The position numbers and the translations under genes are program-made. The notes beneath the pieces are model-generated. The model did no database searches. It worked only from the letters and a program-made list of their open reading frames with translations, and was not told the DNA's origin. Below are positions 16,245-24,113 of a stretch of DNA of 32,949 nucleotides, piece after piece. This stretch comes from Segetibacter sp. Its GTDB lineage: Bacteria; Bacteroidota; Bacteroidia; Chitinophagales; Chitinophagaceae. Position 1 is the stretch's first letter. Each line of letters begins with the position of its first letter. Location: NCBI RefSeq assembly GCF_025963695.1, contig NZ_JAOQAH010000074.1:1-32949 (forward strand), in the 5' to 3' direction.

Positions 16245-16673
16245 TTATTTTTGACCAAATAAACGCAAATAGTGCTCCTCTTTCTCCCTCATATTTGTTA
16301 TTTCACTTTTTCTTTTATCCTTATAGCCAACCAAATGCAATGCTCCGTGAAAAATAACCCGCAACATCTCTTTTTTAAATTCGGTCGCATGGGTGACAGC
16401 ATTTTCCTTAACTCTGTCCACGCTAATGTATATTTCACCTATCGTTTGGCTCCCTTCTGACAAATCGAAGCTTACTATATCTGTGTAATAGTCATGCTGC
16501 AAAAAAGTCTTATTAATTTGCAATAAATATTGGTCTGAACAAAAAATATATGTTACGTCACTTAAAGCCTTCCCTTCTGCTTGAAATATCGCTACTATAA
16601 ATTCCTTTACAGCTTTTTTACTTCTGATAGCTAGAACGGGTACATCTGCATAACAAAAACGAACTAAAGGCAT
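16245..16673 (-). CDS. ybeY: Endoribonuclease / rRNA maturation factor YbeY
   Basis: Metal-dependent RNase involved in 16S rRNA 3'-end maturation and ribosome quality control. 142 residues, usual length. The metal-binding helix reads HGALHLVGYKD at residues 109-119. The first two His ligands (109, 113) are present, but the third position of the canonical HGxLHLxGYDH motif is Asp119 rather than His. Upstream features DIVSFDLSEG (65-74) and GEIYISVDRVKENA (79-92) are typical. First gene of the minus-strand run with the CAP-domain gene and mnmG; divergent from feoA. Confidence 0.92.
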   Translation of the reverse strand: MPLVRFCYADVPVLAIRSKKAVKEFIVAIFQAEGKALSDVTYIFCSDQYLLQINKTFLQHDYYTDIVSFDLSEGSQTIGEIYISVDRVKENAVTHATEFKKEMLRVIFHGALHLVGYKDKRKSEITNMREKEEHYLRLFGQK

Positions 16674-16748
16674 GGGTACTAATTTTACATTCCAAAAATC
16701 GTAACTAAAAGCGAAGGAGAGCCTTTACATTTGTTAAAGCGGTAAATT

Positions 16749-16991
16749 ATGAAGCGATTATCAGAAATTAAGATTGGAAAGACTGTTATTATTCATTCTT
16801 TTGAAAAGGACGAAATATTTATAAAACTGATGGAAATGGGTTGTATTCCTGGAGAAAAGGTTAGAGTCGAACAGATTGCGCCCTTAGGAGATCCAATATC
16901 AATTTCCGTCGCAGGATACAATTTAAGTTTAAGGATAAACGAAGCGGAAAAAATTTTAGTTGAAGAACTTGATACCAGCATAAGCAAATGA
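16749..16991 (+). CDS. FeoA-domain protein
   Basis: 80 residues forming a single FeoA (SH3-like) domain: LSEIKIGKTVIIHSF, LMEMGCIPGEKVRVEQIAPLGDPISISVAGYNLSLRINEAEKILVE. The family normally partners the Fe(II) GTPase transporter FeoB, but no feoB follows; instead its TGA overlaps the ATG of nadD (ATGA at 16988-16991), so the two are translationally coupled. FeoB could be elsewhere, or this copy could have an unrelated role. A TACATTTG (-7-like) element lies at 16726-16733. Confidence 0.85.
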   Translation: MKRLSEIKIGKTVIIHSFEKDEIFIKLMEMGCIPGEKVRVEQIAPLGDPISISVAGYNLSLRINEAEKILVEELDTSISK

Positions 16992-17560
16992 AAATCGGTC
17001 TGTACTTCGGCTCATTTAATCCCGTTCATGTCGGCCATTTGATTATTGCCAGTTTTGTTGCCGATAATACTGACGTTGATCAGGTGTGGTTTGTCGTTTC
17101 TCCTCAAAATCCTTTAAAAAAGCCGAACTCCCTTCTAAACGAATACCACAGATTGCACCTGGTTCAACAAGCAATAGAAAAAGACAAACGCTTAAAAGCC
17201 TCTAAAATAGAGTTCGTACTTCCCCGGCCTTCATATACAATTGATACCCTTACATACCTAAATGAGAAATATTTGGAGCATGAGTTCATTGTTATCATGG
17301 GCTCCGATAGCCTTAAGAATATTTCTAAATGGAAGAACTGTGAAACTCTACTCCAGAACTACTCCTTGTATGTCTATCTCAGACCCGGATTTGCCATTAA
17401 CAACACGTTCGGAGAAAAAATAAAAGTCTTAAAGGCGCCCCTATTGGAAATCTCCTCTACCTTAATTCGTGAGCTGATAAAACGAGGAAAATCAATAAAG
17501 TATCTGGTACCAGAGTTAGTGGAGGAGGAAATAGAAAAGAGCGGTTACTACAAAGTCTGA
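16988..17560 (+). CDS. nadD: Nicotinate-nucleotide adenylyltransferase
   Basis: Transfers AMP from ATP to nicotinate mononucleotide in NAD biosynthesis. 190 residues with the nucleotidyltransferase motif GSFNPVHVGHLIIA (8-21, HxGH at 14-17), FVVSPQNPLKKP, RPSYTIDTL and the C-terminal ISSTLIRELIKRGKSIKYLVP. Its ATG overlaps the feoA stop. It ends at 17560, and the convergent chrA stop codon begins at 17561, so no room exists for a dedicated terminator between them. Second of three NAD-metabolism loci in the window. Confidence 0.95.
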   Translation: MKIGLYFGSFNPVHVGHLIIASFVADNTDVDQVWFVVSPQNPLKKPNSLLNEYHRLHLVQQAIEKDKRLKASKIEFVLPRPSYTIDTLTYLNEKYLEHEFIVIMGSDSLKNISKWKNCETLLQNYSLYVYLRPGFAINNTFGEKIKVLKAPLLEISSTLIRELIKRGKSIKYLVPELVEEEIEKSGYYKV

Positions 17561-18760
17561 TTACAGCATCCACCCTATCAGTAAAAAGGCAACGACAATT
17601 ATAGGAGACGGAATACGAGTCAATTGAAGTAGTAAGAAAGTAGTAATTAGGACAAACAAATTCAACGACTCGTAACGGGTAGGCATAGACATAAACAAAA
17701 GAATTGTTGCGGCCACCATAATACCTACAACAACAGCATTAATTCCTTCCATAGCTCGAAAGACTACCACGTGTTTTTTTAAACTATTCCAGATCGGATA
17801 AAAGAAAAGAACAAGTAATAAACTTGGAAGGAATATCCCAATAGTCCCAATAATGCAACCTAAAATCTGAAATTGAGGACCCATATCTTTTAAAACCATT
17901 CCGCCTACAAAAGAGGCAATTGAAAATATAGGTCCAGGGAAGGCTTGCACCATTCCTGCGCCAGTGAGAAAATCAGAGGCGCCCATATAAGGAGTTTTAG
18001 CCCGAATAACATATTGTTCAAACATCATTGTTATCAACACGCTTCCACCCCCAAAAACTATACTACCAAAACGGTAGAAATTTTCAAAAAGGCTAATCGG
18101 TTTTCTAAAAGGCAAATTATAATAACGAGCATATTCACTTAGCAGTCCCGCAACGATAAAAATGACCGCAAAGAGAGAAAAGTTGTTCCAGTTTACCGGC
18201 TTACTCTTTTCCTTAAAATCGGGAATTCTTTTATCACTAAAATTGCTAACAATACTGCCGGCAATTATCAAAGAAGGAAACACCCACGGAGATTGAATAA
18301 GGTAAGTTACCACCGTTGCTCCCACCATTATAAATAAAGTGGCTTGGTGTTTAATAGAAATTTTAAACGTCTTAAATGCCGAAAATGCTAAAAACCCTAC
18401 TGCCATTGGCTGAACGAACCTAAAAATATAGGATAGGTTCGCCCTATCTAGATACAAAATAAGGAAACTAAAAAGACCCATTAAAAGACAAGCGGGCAAA
18501 ATCCAAAGGGCGAGAGTGATTACAGCTAAGGCTACCCCTCCCCTTTTATATCCAATTAGTGTAAGCAATTGTGTACTACTAGCACCAGGCAATAACTGCA
18601 CAAATGCATTAATCTCTAATAATTCCTGCTCTGAAACGTACCTCTGCCTTTGAACAAATAACTTGTGTAATCTTACAAAATGCATTTGCGGACCGCCAAA
18701 AGCAGTCACGCTATGATGAAACACAGTCTTAAGAAAAGGTATATGCCGTTTTAAACGCAA
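17561..18760 (-). CDS. chrA: ChrA-type chromate ion transporter
   Basis: 399-residue inner-membrane protein, the long (two-half) form of the CHR family. The first half contains FGGPQMHFVRL, VQRQRYVSEQELLEINAFVQLLPGASSTQLLTLIGYKRGG. The second half repeats the pattern: FGSIVFGGGSVLITMMFEQYVI, DFLTGAGMVQAFPGPIFSIASFVGG. About ten hydrophobic segments can be drawn. Known members export chromate in exchange for other ions. Whether this one is specific for chromate cannot be seen. It lies 35 bp after the 2-oxoglutarate oxygenase gene on the same strand and may be in its operon. Confidence 0.9.
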   Translation of the reverse strand: MRLKRHIPFLKTVFHHSVTAFGGPQMHFVRLHKLFVQRQRYVSEQELLEINAFVQLLPGASSTQLLTLIGYKRGGVALAVITLALWILPACLLMGLFSFLILYLDRANLSYIFRFVQPMAVGFLAFSAFKTFKISIKHQATLFIMVGATVVTYLIQSPWVFPSLIIAGSIVSNFSDKRIPDFKEKSKPVNWNNFSLFAVIFIVAGLLSEYARYYNLPFRKPISLFENFYRFGSIVFGGGSVLITMMFEQYVIRAKTPYMGASDFLTGAGMVQAFPGPIFSIASFVGGMVLKDMGPQFQILGCIIGTIGIFLPSLLLVLFFYPIWNSLKKHVVVFRAMEGINAVVVGIMVAATILLFMSMPTRYESLNLFVLITTFLLLQLTRIPSPIIVVAFLLIGWML

Positions 18761-18795
18761 TTATTTAATCGCCTATTATAAAATTACCAGATAAA

Positions 18796-19740
18796 CTACT
18801 TTTTTAAACCTATCTCCCTTAATCGTTCATCTAGATATTCTCCGGCTGTTACATTAGGATAAGCTTTTGGATGCTGGTCATCTATACAACTTTCGAGACA
18901 AGCCAGACTCATATCGCTTTTGGGATGTAAAAAAAACGGCATGGAAAACCTGGAGGTATGCCAGTGTTCCCGCCCTGGATTTACAACACGGTGAGTTGTA
19001 CTTCTCAGCTTATTATTTGTCAGCCTTTGCAACATATCCCCAACGTTAACCACGATTTGCCCTGGCAATGAAGTAACGCCGATCCATTTGTCTTGCTTCG
19101 TTAGTATTTCCAAACCGTCGGCACTTGCCCCTACCAGTAAGGTGATTAAGTTAATGTCTTCGTGCTGCTCTGCCCTAATAGCGCTTTTTGGTTCAACCGT
19201 AATTGGTGGATAATGTATACAACGAAGAATACTATTTCCGTTGTGAACATAATTATCAAAATAATGTTCGTCTAGCCCAAGATAGATAGATATTGCCTGA
19301 AGCATCGAAACCCCGGCTTTCTGAAAACTTTTATAAGCCTGGTAAAGGGTACCGTTGAAATCCTTCACTTCCCCCACTTTTACGTTTTCAGGGTATTCTG
19401 ACTTAATCGGGTCGTCATCTTCTACATTTTGACCATACTGAAAAAACTCCTTTAAATCTGGTGCCTCACTACCCTTAGCATGTTCACGCCCAAAACTAGT
19501 GTATCCTCTTTGACCAGCTAAGCCTGGTATTTCATACTTTAATTTTTGTTGCAAGGGTAAAGCAAAAAATTGTTGAACGTTGTCATAGATATGAGCGATG
19601 AGCTCATCAGGTACGCCATGATTTTTTACAGCAACAAATCCTACCTCTTCGTACGCTTTTCCAAGCTTTTCAACAAATGCAGATTTCAAAGTACTACTAC
19701 CACATAAAAAATCTGAGAGGTCAACAATAGGAATAGACAT
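18796..19740 (-). CDS. 2-oxoglutarate/Fe(II)-dependent oxygenase (isopenicillin N synthase family)
   Basis: 314 residues. The N-terminal DIOX_N-like region reads IPIVDLSDF, EVGFVAVKNHGVPDELI. The C-terminal double-stranded beta-helix carries the iron ligands His193 and Asp195 (EQHEDINLITLL) and His250 (LRSTTHRV), and the co-substrate Arg264-x-Ser266 in HTSRFSMPFF. All catalytic residues are present, so it should be active. The family includes isopenicillin N synthase and plant hormone oxygenases; the bacterial substrates are mostly unknown. A similar gene occurs widely in soil bacteria. It precedes chrA by 35 bp. Confidence 0.88.
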   Translation of the reverse strand: MSIPIVDLSDFLCGSSTLKSAFVEKLGKAYEEVGFVAVKNHGVPDELIAHIYDNVQQFFALPLQQKLKYEIPGLAGQRGYTSFGREHAKGSEAPDLKEFFQYGQNVEDDDPIKSEYPENVKVGEVKDFNGTLYQAYKSFQKAGVSMLQAISIYLGLDEHYFDNYVHNGNSILRCIHYPPITVEPKSAIRAEQHEDINLITLLVGASADGLEILTKQDKWIGVTSLPGQIVVNVGDMLQRLTNNKLRSTTHRVVNPGREHWHTSRFSMPFFLHPKSDMSLACLESCIDDQHPKAYPNVTAGEYLDERLREIGLKK

Positions 19741-19845
19741 AATAATTATGTTATTTAATCAAAAGATAGAAGCTAGCGAAAAATTACAAAACTTATTGAG
19801 TTAAATGAAAACAGTGGCTAAATTTACCTGACTAAAAATATTGTC

Positions 19846-19871
19846 AACAAAAAAACCCGCATCGCTGCGGG
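19846..19871 (-). terminator. Rho-independent terminator of the mini T9SS-domain gene
   Basis: CCCGCA (19856-19861) pairs with TGCGGG (19866-19871) around TCGC. On the minus strand the stem is followed by seven T (A-run at 19849-19855). It lies 22 bases after the stop at 19894. Confidence 0.85.
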
Positions 19872-19893
19872 CATTAGTTAAAAGTATTGAACA

Positions 19894-20130
19894 CTACTGC
19901 TTAACAAACTTGAATGACCTTAGAAAAACATCTCCGTGAAAAGCGTTGAGTATATACGTTCCAGTCGATAGTTCGTTGATATTTAGGTCAAGTTTTTGTA
20001 CGCCGGAAATCACATCTCTACAAATCTTCTTAGCTATCAAACCCTTCGTATCAAATACTTTAAGTGTAAGTTTACCAATGCTGTTAGCTACCACATTCAA
20101 GTAGCCTAATGAGTCTAAAGTTGGCTCCAT
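19894..20130 (-). CDS. Stand-alone T9SS type A sorting-domain-like protein
   Basis: 78 residues, ATG 20130; an in-frame TAA lies 15 bases upstream, so the ORF is not the tail of a longer open frame. Almost the whole protein is the beta-sandwich normally found at the C-terminus of type IX secretion cargo: KLTLKVFDTKGLIAKKI, SGVQKLDLNINELSTGTYILNAF, and the closing SFKFVKQ, corresponding to the canonical L.I.D..G..V, LDLS.L..G.Y.L, and K.(V/I)KQ. There is no signal peptide, so it cannot enter the T9SS route as annotated. It has its own terminator. Either it is a remnant of a larger gene or a cytoplasmic protein using the same fold. Confidence 0.72.
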   Translation of the reverse strand: MEPTLDSLGYLNVVANSIGKLTLKVFDTKGLIAKKICRDVISGVQKLDLNINELSTGTYILNAFHGDVFLRSFKFVKQ

Positions 20131-20493
20131 ATTGCAAGTATTTTAATGGTGTTACCGGTACAACTAGCACAATATGTGTGCCATCAGGCTTTTCCCCACT
20201 TGTCGAAATCCCTGTGCCTTTTATAATCTCTAACGGTTTTTGCTTTAAGCCAGAAAACATCTAAGCAGTAGCTCTAGCTACAAGTATTTCATCTACTAAT
20301 ACTCTCATATTTTTAAAACTAAGTGACCTGCCTTTTTTAGCATCCTAAGGACAGTAAGAACAACAAAGCTGCCCAACAAAGGAAAGCTGTAGAGATTGCG
20401 GCGCAAATATGAAGAATTGAACAACTACTGCTGGTACCGGAAACAAAAAACCCACTACAGTTTGTAGTGGGTTTTTAATAAGTATTAAGCAAA
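20131..20493. other. Intergenic region, no convincing gene
   Basis: 363 bp between the mini sorting-domain gene and recQ, both minus strand. The right end holds the recQ terminator. A 58-codon minus-strand frame (20084-20260, MFSGLKQKP...) overlaps the sorting-domain gene in another frame and has no recognised motif. A 15-codon frame starting MRVLVDEIL precedes it. Neither is supported enough to call; they may be debris of a decayed gene. Confidence 0.4.
20445..20476. terminator. Rho-independent terminator of recQ (bidirectional)
   Basis: CCCACTACA (20451-20459) pairs with TGTAGTGGG (20463-20471) around GTT, with an A-run at 20445-20450 and a T-run at 20472-20476. It lies 18 bases after the recQ stop on the minus strand. 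Confidence 0.9.
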
Positions 20494-22791
20494 CTAGTTT
20501 CCGTACTCACTTAAAAACTTTATTCGCATAATTTTTAATTCTTCCCATTCATAACCACTATCCGCTAACTCCTCCTGGGCAACCTCAAGCGAGGAAGTCT
20601 CACAACTTCTGAAATAGTCAATGATTTCACCCTGCTCATCTTCATCTAACATGTCATCGATTGCATAGCTTAGATTGAGCTTGGTACCACTTGCAACAAT
20701 TGTTTCCATTTCTTCAAGCAGCACATCCAACTTTAGTGACTTAATTTTAGCAATGTCTTCCAGAGGAATTTTCTTATCCACGTTCTGAATAATGAAAATC
20801 TTGTTGCTACTCTTATTAGCCACGCTCTTCATTACGAAGTCATCAGGTTTTTCAATTTCGTTTTCTTCAACGTGTCTGGCTATAAGTTCTACAAACGGTT
20901 TACCATACTTCAGAGCTTTTCCAACACTAACTCCCTGACATTTCTCCAATTCCTTCAAAGTAGTTGGGTATAACGTTGCCATATCCTGAAGGGAGTTTTC
21001 GAGAAACAGCACAAATGGCGGGAGGCCTTTTTTCTTCGCTTCCTTTTGCCGCAAGTCTTTCAACATATCAAACAGTTTGTCGTCTGCGGCTATACCTACG
21101 GTAGGTGCGGGAGTATCTGACTCCTCATCATCCTCAGAATTCGCATCTTCAAACTTATTATTTAGAACGATCCCAAAACTGGTAGGCTTTTTTAAGAAGA
21201 TTTCTGATCCGGGAGTAAACTTCAGCAACCCGTATTCTTCTATATCTTTTACGAGAAAATTTGATAGAAGCATCTGACGAATAAGACTGTTCCAATAATG
21301 TTCATCCTCGTCTTTACCTGTGGCGTAACAGGGTAACTCATCATGTCGGTACATTTGAATTTGAGGAGTAAGTTTACCCATTAACACATTGACCACATAA
21401 TCGATAGTAAACCGCTGATCTAAGGCCTTAACAGCCTTCAAAACTTTTACCACATTATCTTTTGCCTCAATTTTCTCTCGGGGAGTACAATTATCACAAC
21501 CACCAGTTGCCGCACACTTGTTTGTGTCCCAATGCTCGCCAAAGTAATGCAACAATATTTTTCGTCTACAAACACTACTTTCCGCAAAACTTACTGTTTC
21601 ATTGATTAACTGTGCTCCAACTTCCCTTTCACTTAGCGGTTTATCTCTCATTAAATGTTCTAGTTTAGACACATCTTTGTGAGAATAATATAAAATGCAT
21701 TTTCCTTCTAAACCATCACGACCTGCGCGTCCTGTTTCCTGATAATAGTTCTCAATACTTTTGGGAATATTATAGTGAATAACAAACCGAATATCTGGCT
21801 TGTCGATGCCCATACCAAACGCAATGGTAGCAACAATGACCTGAGTATCTTCTTTTAAAAATTTGTCTTGCCTTTCAGCCCTTAATTTGGGATCCAGACC
21901 TGCATGATAAGCAACTGCCTTTATTTTATTTGCGACAAGTATCTCCGCAAGTTCCTCAGTTGTTTTTCGGTTTAAGGTATAGATAATACCACTTTTGCCA
22001 TTGTTCTGCGAAATAAAACGTACAATATTCTTAATCGTCTGATCCTTCTTAATCTTGGGTTGTATCTCGTAATAAAGATTTTCGCGATTAAAAGAAGAAA
22101 TAAAGATGGTAGGATTTCTGAGCCCGAGATTTTTTAAAATATCACTTTGAACTTTAGGTGTCGCTGTAGCTGTTAACGCAATCATAGCAGCATCGGGGTT
22201 AATGGCAGACATCATCTCCTTTAAACGCCGATATTCCGGCCGGAAATCATGCCCCCATTCTGAAATACAATGGGCTTCATCGACAGCAAAAAATGAAATC
22301 TTTAGATCGCTGAAAAAATCAAGGTTTTCCTGCTTTGTTAGTGTCTCTGGTGCTACGTAAAGCAGCTTCGTTTTTCCATCTACCAGGTCCGATTTTACCT
22401 CACGCTGCTGACCTTTTGTAAGAGAAGAATTTAGAAAGTGAGCGACATGATCTTTTTCACTGTAACCTCTGACCAGGTCTACCTGGTTTTTCATTAAGGC
22501 AATTAAAGGACTCACAATAATTGCACATCCCTCCATAATAAGGGCAGGTAATTGGTAACATAAACTTTTACCACCGCCAGTAGGCATTATTACAAAAGTA
22601 TCTTTTCCATCCAACAAGCTATTGATGGCTTGTTCCTGTGTGCCTTTAAATTTGTCAAATCCAAAATAGTCGAGTAAGCTTTTATGAATGTCGTAGGAAT
22701 GAGTAGCTTCACTGGCTGCGGTAGTAATTACGCTTTTTGTCTTTTTAGGTGCAGCACTTGTTTTGTTTCCGGTAGTTGTTTTAGTTGCCAT
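20494..22791 (-). CDS. recQ: ATP-dependent DNA helicase RecQ
   Basis: 3'-5' DNA helicase for recombination and stalled-fork repair. 765 residues, longer than E. coli RecQ (about 610) as is usual in Bacteroidota. An N-terminal Thr/Lys/Ala-rich tail (1-30) precedes the helicase core: GTQEQAI (50-56), PTGGGKS (70-76), DEAH (171-174), TATAT (207-211), QETGRAGRDG (351-360). The zinc site Cys408, 426, 432 and 435 (VCRRKILLHYFG...CAATGGCDNC) and a winged-helix RQC region follow, then an acidic linker (SEDDEESD, about 552-559) and an HRDC domain at about 570-645. The last 100 residues are a further helical extension. Confidence 0.95.
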   Translation of the reverse strand: MATKTTTGNKTSAAPKKTKSVITTAASEATHSYDIHKSLLDYFGFDKFKGTQEQAINSLLDGKDTFVIMPTGGGKSLCYQLPALIMEGCAIIVSPLIALMKNQVDLVRGYSEKDHVAHFLNSSLTKGQQREVKSDLVDGKTKLLYVAPETLTKQENLDFFSDLKISFFAVDEAHCISEWGHDFRPEYRRLKEMMSAINPDAAMIALTATATPKVQSDILKNLGLRNPTIFISSFNRENLYYEIQPKIKKDQTIKNIVRFISQNNGKSGIIYTLNRKTTEELAEILVANKIKAVAYHAGLDPKLRAERQDKFLKEDTQVIVATIAFGMGIDKPDIRFVIHYNIPKSIENYYQETGRAGRDGLEGKCILYYSHKDVSKLEHLMRDKPLSEREVGAQLINETVSFAESSVCRRKILLHYFGEHWDTNKCAATGGCDNCTPREKIEAKDNVVKVLKAVKALDQRFTIDYVVNVLMGKLTPQIQMYRHDELPCYATGKDEDEHYWNSLIRQMLLSNFLVKDIEEYGLLKFTPGSEIFLKKPTSFGIVLNNKFEDANSEDDEESDTPAPTVGIAADDKLFDMLKDLRQKEAKKKGLPPFVLFLENSLQDMATLYPTTLKELEKCQGVSVGKALKYGKPFVELIARHVEENEIEKPDDFVMKSVANKSSNKIFIIQNVDKKIPLEDIAKIKSLKLDVLLEEMETIVASGTKLNLSYAIDDMLDEDEQGEIIDYFRSCETSSLEVAQEELADSGYEWEELKIMRIKFLSEYGN

Positions 22792-23020
22792 TTTCTTTAA
22801 TTCAGTTCACCCTCTCAGGCAGTTTTAAATGTCTTTCATTTAGATAATAGAATATGTAACCTCGCAGGTAATTATTGAAAGGGAATAAGTTTCTTTAACA
22901 AGGGTAGCGAAGTTAGTATAAGTGCCTTGTTATTAAAAAGGCCATTTGTTAAAGTTGGTTATTGACAAAATGCAAGTCTTGTTAATTTGATCTACGCGTC
23001 CATGCCAACATTCTCTTTCA

Positions 23021-23076
23021 AAACTCTTAATTACTGCTACCTTTCTACAGTGTTCAAGATGGCGAATTAAGAGTTT
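23021..23076. repeat. 12-bp inverted repeat upstream of kdsD
   Basis: AAACTCTTAATT (23021-23032) and AATTAAGAGTTT (23065-23076) are perfect reverse complements separated by 32 bases. The right arm ends 24 bases before the -7-like box TACTTTTG, thus near where a -33 box would be. Could be a pair of operator half-sites or a long-loop hairpin. Confidence 0.6.
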
Positions 23077-23099
23077 ACAATTAAATACAGAATGAATAC

Positions 23100-23107
23100 T
23101 ACTTTTG
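23100..23107 (+). promoter_or_regulatory. Candidate -7 element (TACTTTTG) for kdsD
   Basis: TACTTTTG fits TAnnTTTG and ends six bases before the ATG at 23114, which would give a leaderless or near-leaderless transcript. A TTTA at 23074-23077 is 22 bases upstream; the -33 box is weak. Confidence 0.35.
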
Positions 23108-23113
23108 CGCGGC

Positions 23114-24079
23114 ATGGATCAAACGTTATTAAATACTGCCATTCGTACAATTGAATTAGAAGCAGAAGCTGTTGCTGGTCTTGCAAAATTCATAAACGAA
23201 GATTTTGAAAAAGCTGTTGAAATCGTCTTTAAATCTAGTGGTAGACTGGTAGTTAGTGGTGTAGGTAAGAGTGCCATTATCAGTCAAAAAATTGTAGCTA
23301 CTTTAAACAGTACAGGTACACCAAGTCTCTTTATGCATGCGGGTGATGCTATTCACGGTGACCTGGGAATGATAGGAAAAGAGGATGTAGTGATGCTTAT
23401 TAGTAAAAGCGGTGAAAGCGCTGAAATAAAAGTTATTGTTCCATTAATAAAAAACTTCGGAAATACTTTGATAGCTGTTTGTGGAAATGCACAATCCTAC
23501 CTCGTAAAAAATTGCGATTATTTTCTTAATACAACCGTCAATAAAGAAGCTTGTCCTAACAACCTGGCCCCTACCAGCAGTACTACTGCACAGTTAGTAA
23601 TGGGAGATGCACTGGCTATATGTCTTATGCAAAAAGCGGGTTTTAAAGGGGCCGATTTTGCCAGGCTTCACCCTGGGGGGAATTTGGGAAAGAGGTTATA
23701 TTTAAGAGTAAAGGATTTGTACACATTTAACACTAAACCAGTAGTATCGCCTACAGCAAGATTGAAGGAAATAATAGTTCAGATAACAAAAGGTAGGCTG
23801 GGCGCAACAGCAGTCGTGTCAAAAGAAGGAAGGATAACAGGAATAATAACAGATGGCGATTTAAGAAGAATGCTTGAAAAAAGTGATGAACTTGAAAACA
23901 TAAAAGCTGAAGATATATTAACACGTTCGCCAAAGACAGTTTTTGCGGATGAGCTTGCAGTCACTGCGCTTGAATTATTAAGAAGCAATGATATTAGTCA
24001 GTTGATCGTTACTAATGAAAATGAAACTTATTTAGGCATGTTACATCTTCACGACCTTGTGAAAGAAGGAATTGCTTAA
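23114..24079 (+). CDS. kdsD: Arabinose-5-phosphate isomerase (KdsD/KpsF/GutQ family)
   Basis: Interconverts ribulose-5-phosphate and arabinose-5-phosphate, the first step to the Kdo sugar of lipid A. 321 residues from ATG 23114, preferred over TTG 23105, which overlaps the promoter-like box. SIS domain: VSGVGKSAIISQKIVATLNSTG (47-68), MHAGDAIHGDLGMI (74-87), LISKSGESAEI (95-105), and the LAPTSSTTAQLVMGDALA segment. Two CBS domains occupy about 200-321 (GRLGATAVVSKEGRITGIITDGDLRRM; DISQLIVTNENETYLGMLHLHDL). manC follows 34 bp downstream, making a sugar-precursor pair. Confidence 0.93.
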   Translation: MDQTLLNTAIRTIELEAEAVAGLAKFINEDFEKAVEIVFKSSGRLVVSGVGKSAIISQKIVATLNSTGTPSLFMHAGDAIHGDLGMIGKEDVVMLISKSGESAEIKVIVPLIKNFGNTLIAVCGNAQSYLVKNCDYFLNTTVNKEACPNNLAPTSSTTAQLVMGDALAICLMQKAGFKGADFARLHPGGNLGKRLYLRVKDLYTFNTKPVVSPTARLKEIIVQITKGRLGATAVVSKEGRITGIITDGDLRRMLEKSDELENIKAEDILTRSPKTVFADELAVTALELLRSNDISQLIVTNENETYLGMLHLHDLVKEGIA

Positions 24080-24113
24080 CTAATAAATATCTATTATTTT
24101 ACCCCTTATAAAA

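Larger units (their letters stand above)
22792..23113. other. Divergent promoter region between recQ and kdsD
   Basis: 322 bp, AT-rich, without a supported gene. It must contain the promoters of recQ (minus) and kdsD (plus). The right part holds a perfect 12-bp inverted repeat (23021-23076) and a TACTTTTG -7-like element at 23100-23107. Nothing else is recognisable. Confidence 0.5.

Noticed and set aside
17761..17780. CCACGTGTTT in chrA as a third parS site
   Set aside because: Only the inner CACGTG core is shared; the flanks do not match TGTTT/AAACA.
20084..20260. 58-codon minus-strand frame MFSGLKQKP... upstream of the mini sorting-domain gene
   Set aside because: Overlaps a better-supported gene in another frame, no recognised motif, and no promoter or start context that favours it.
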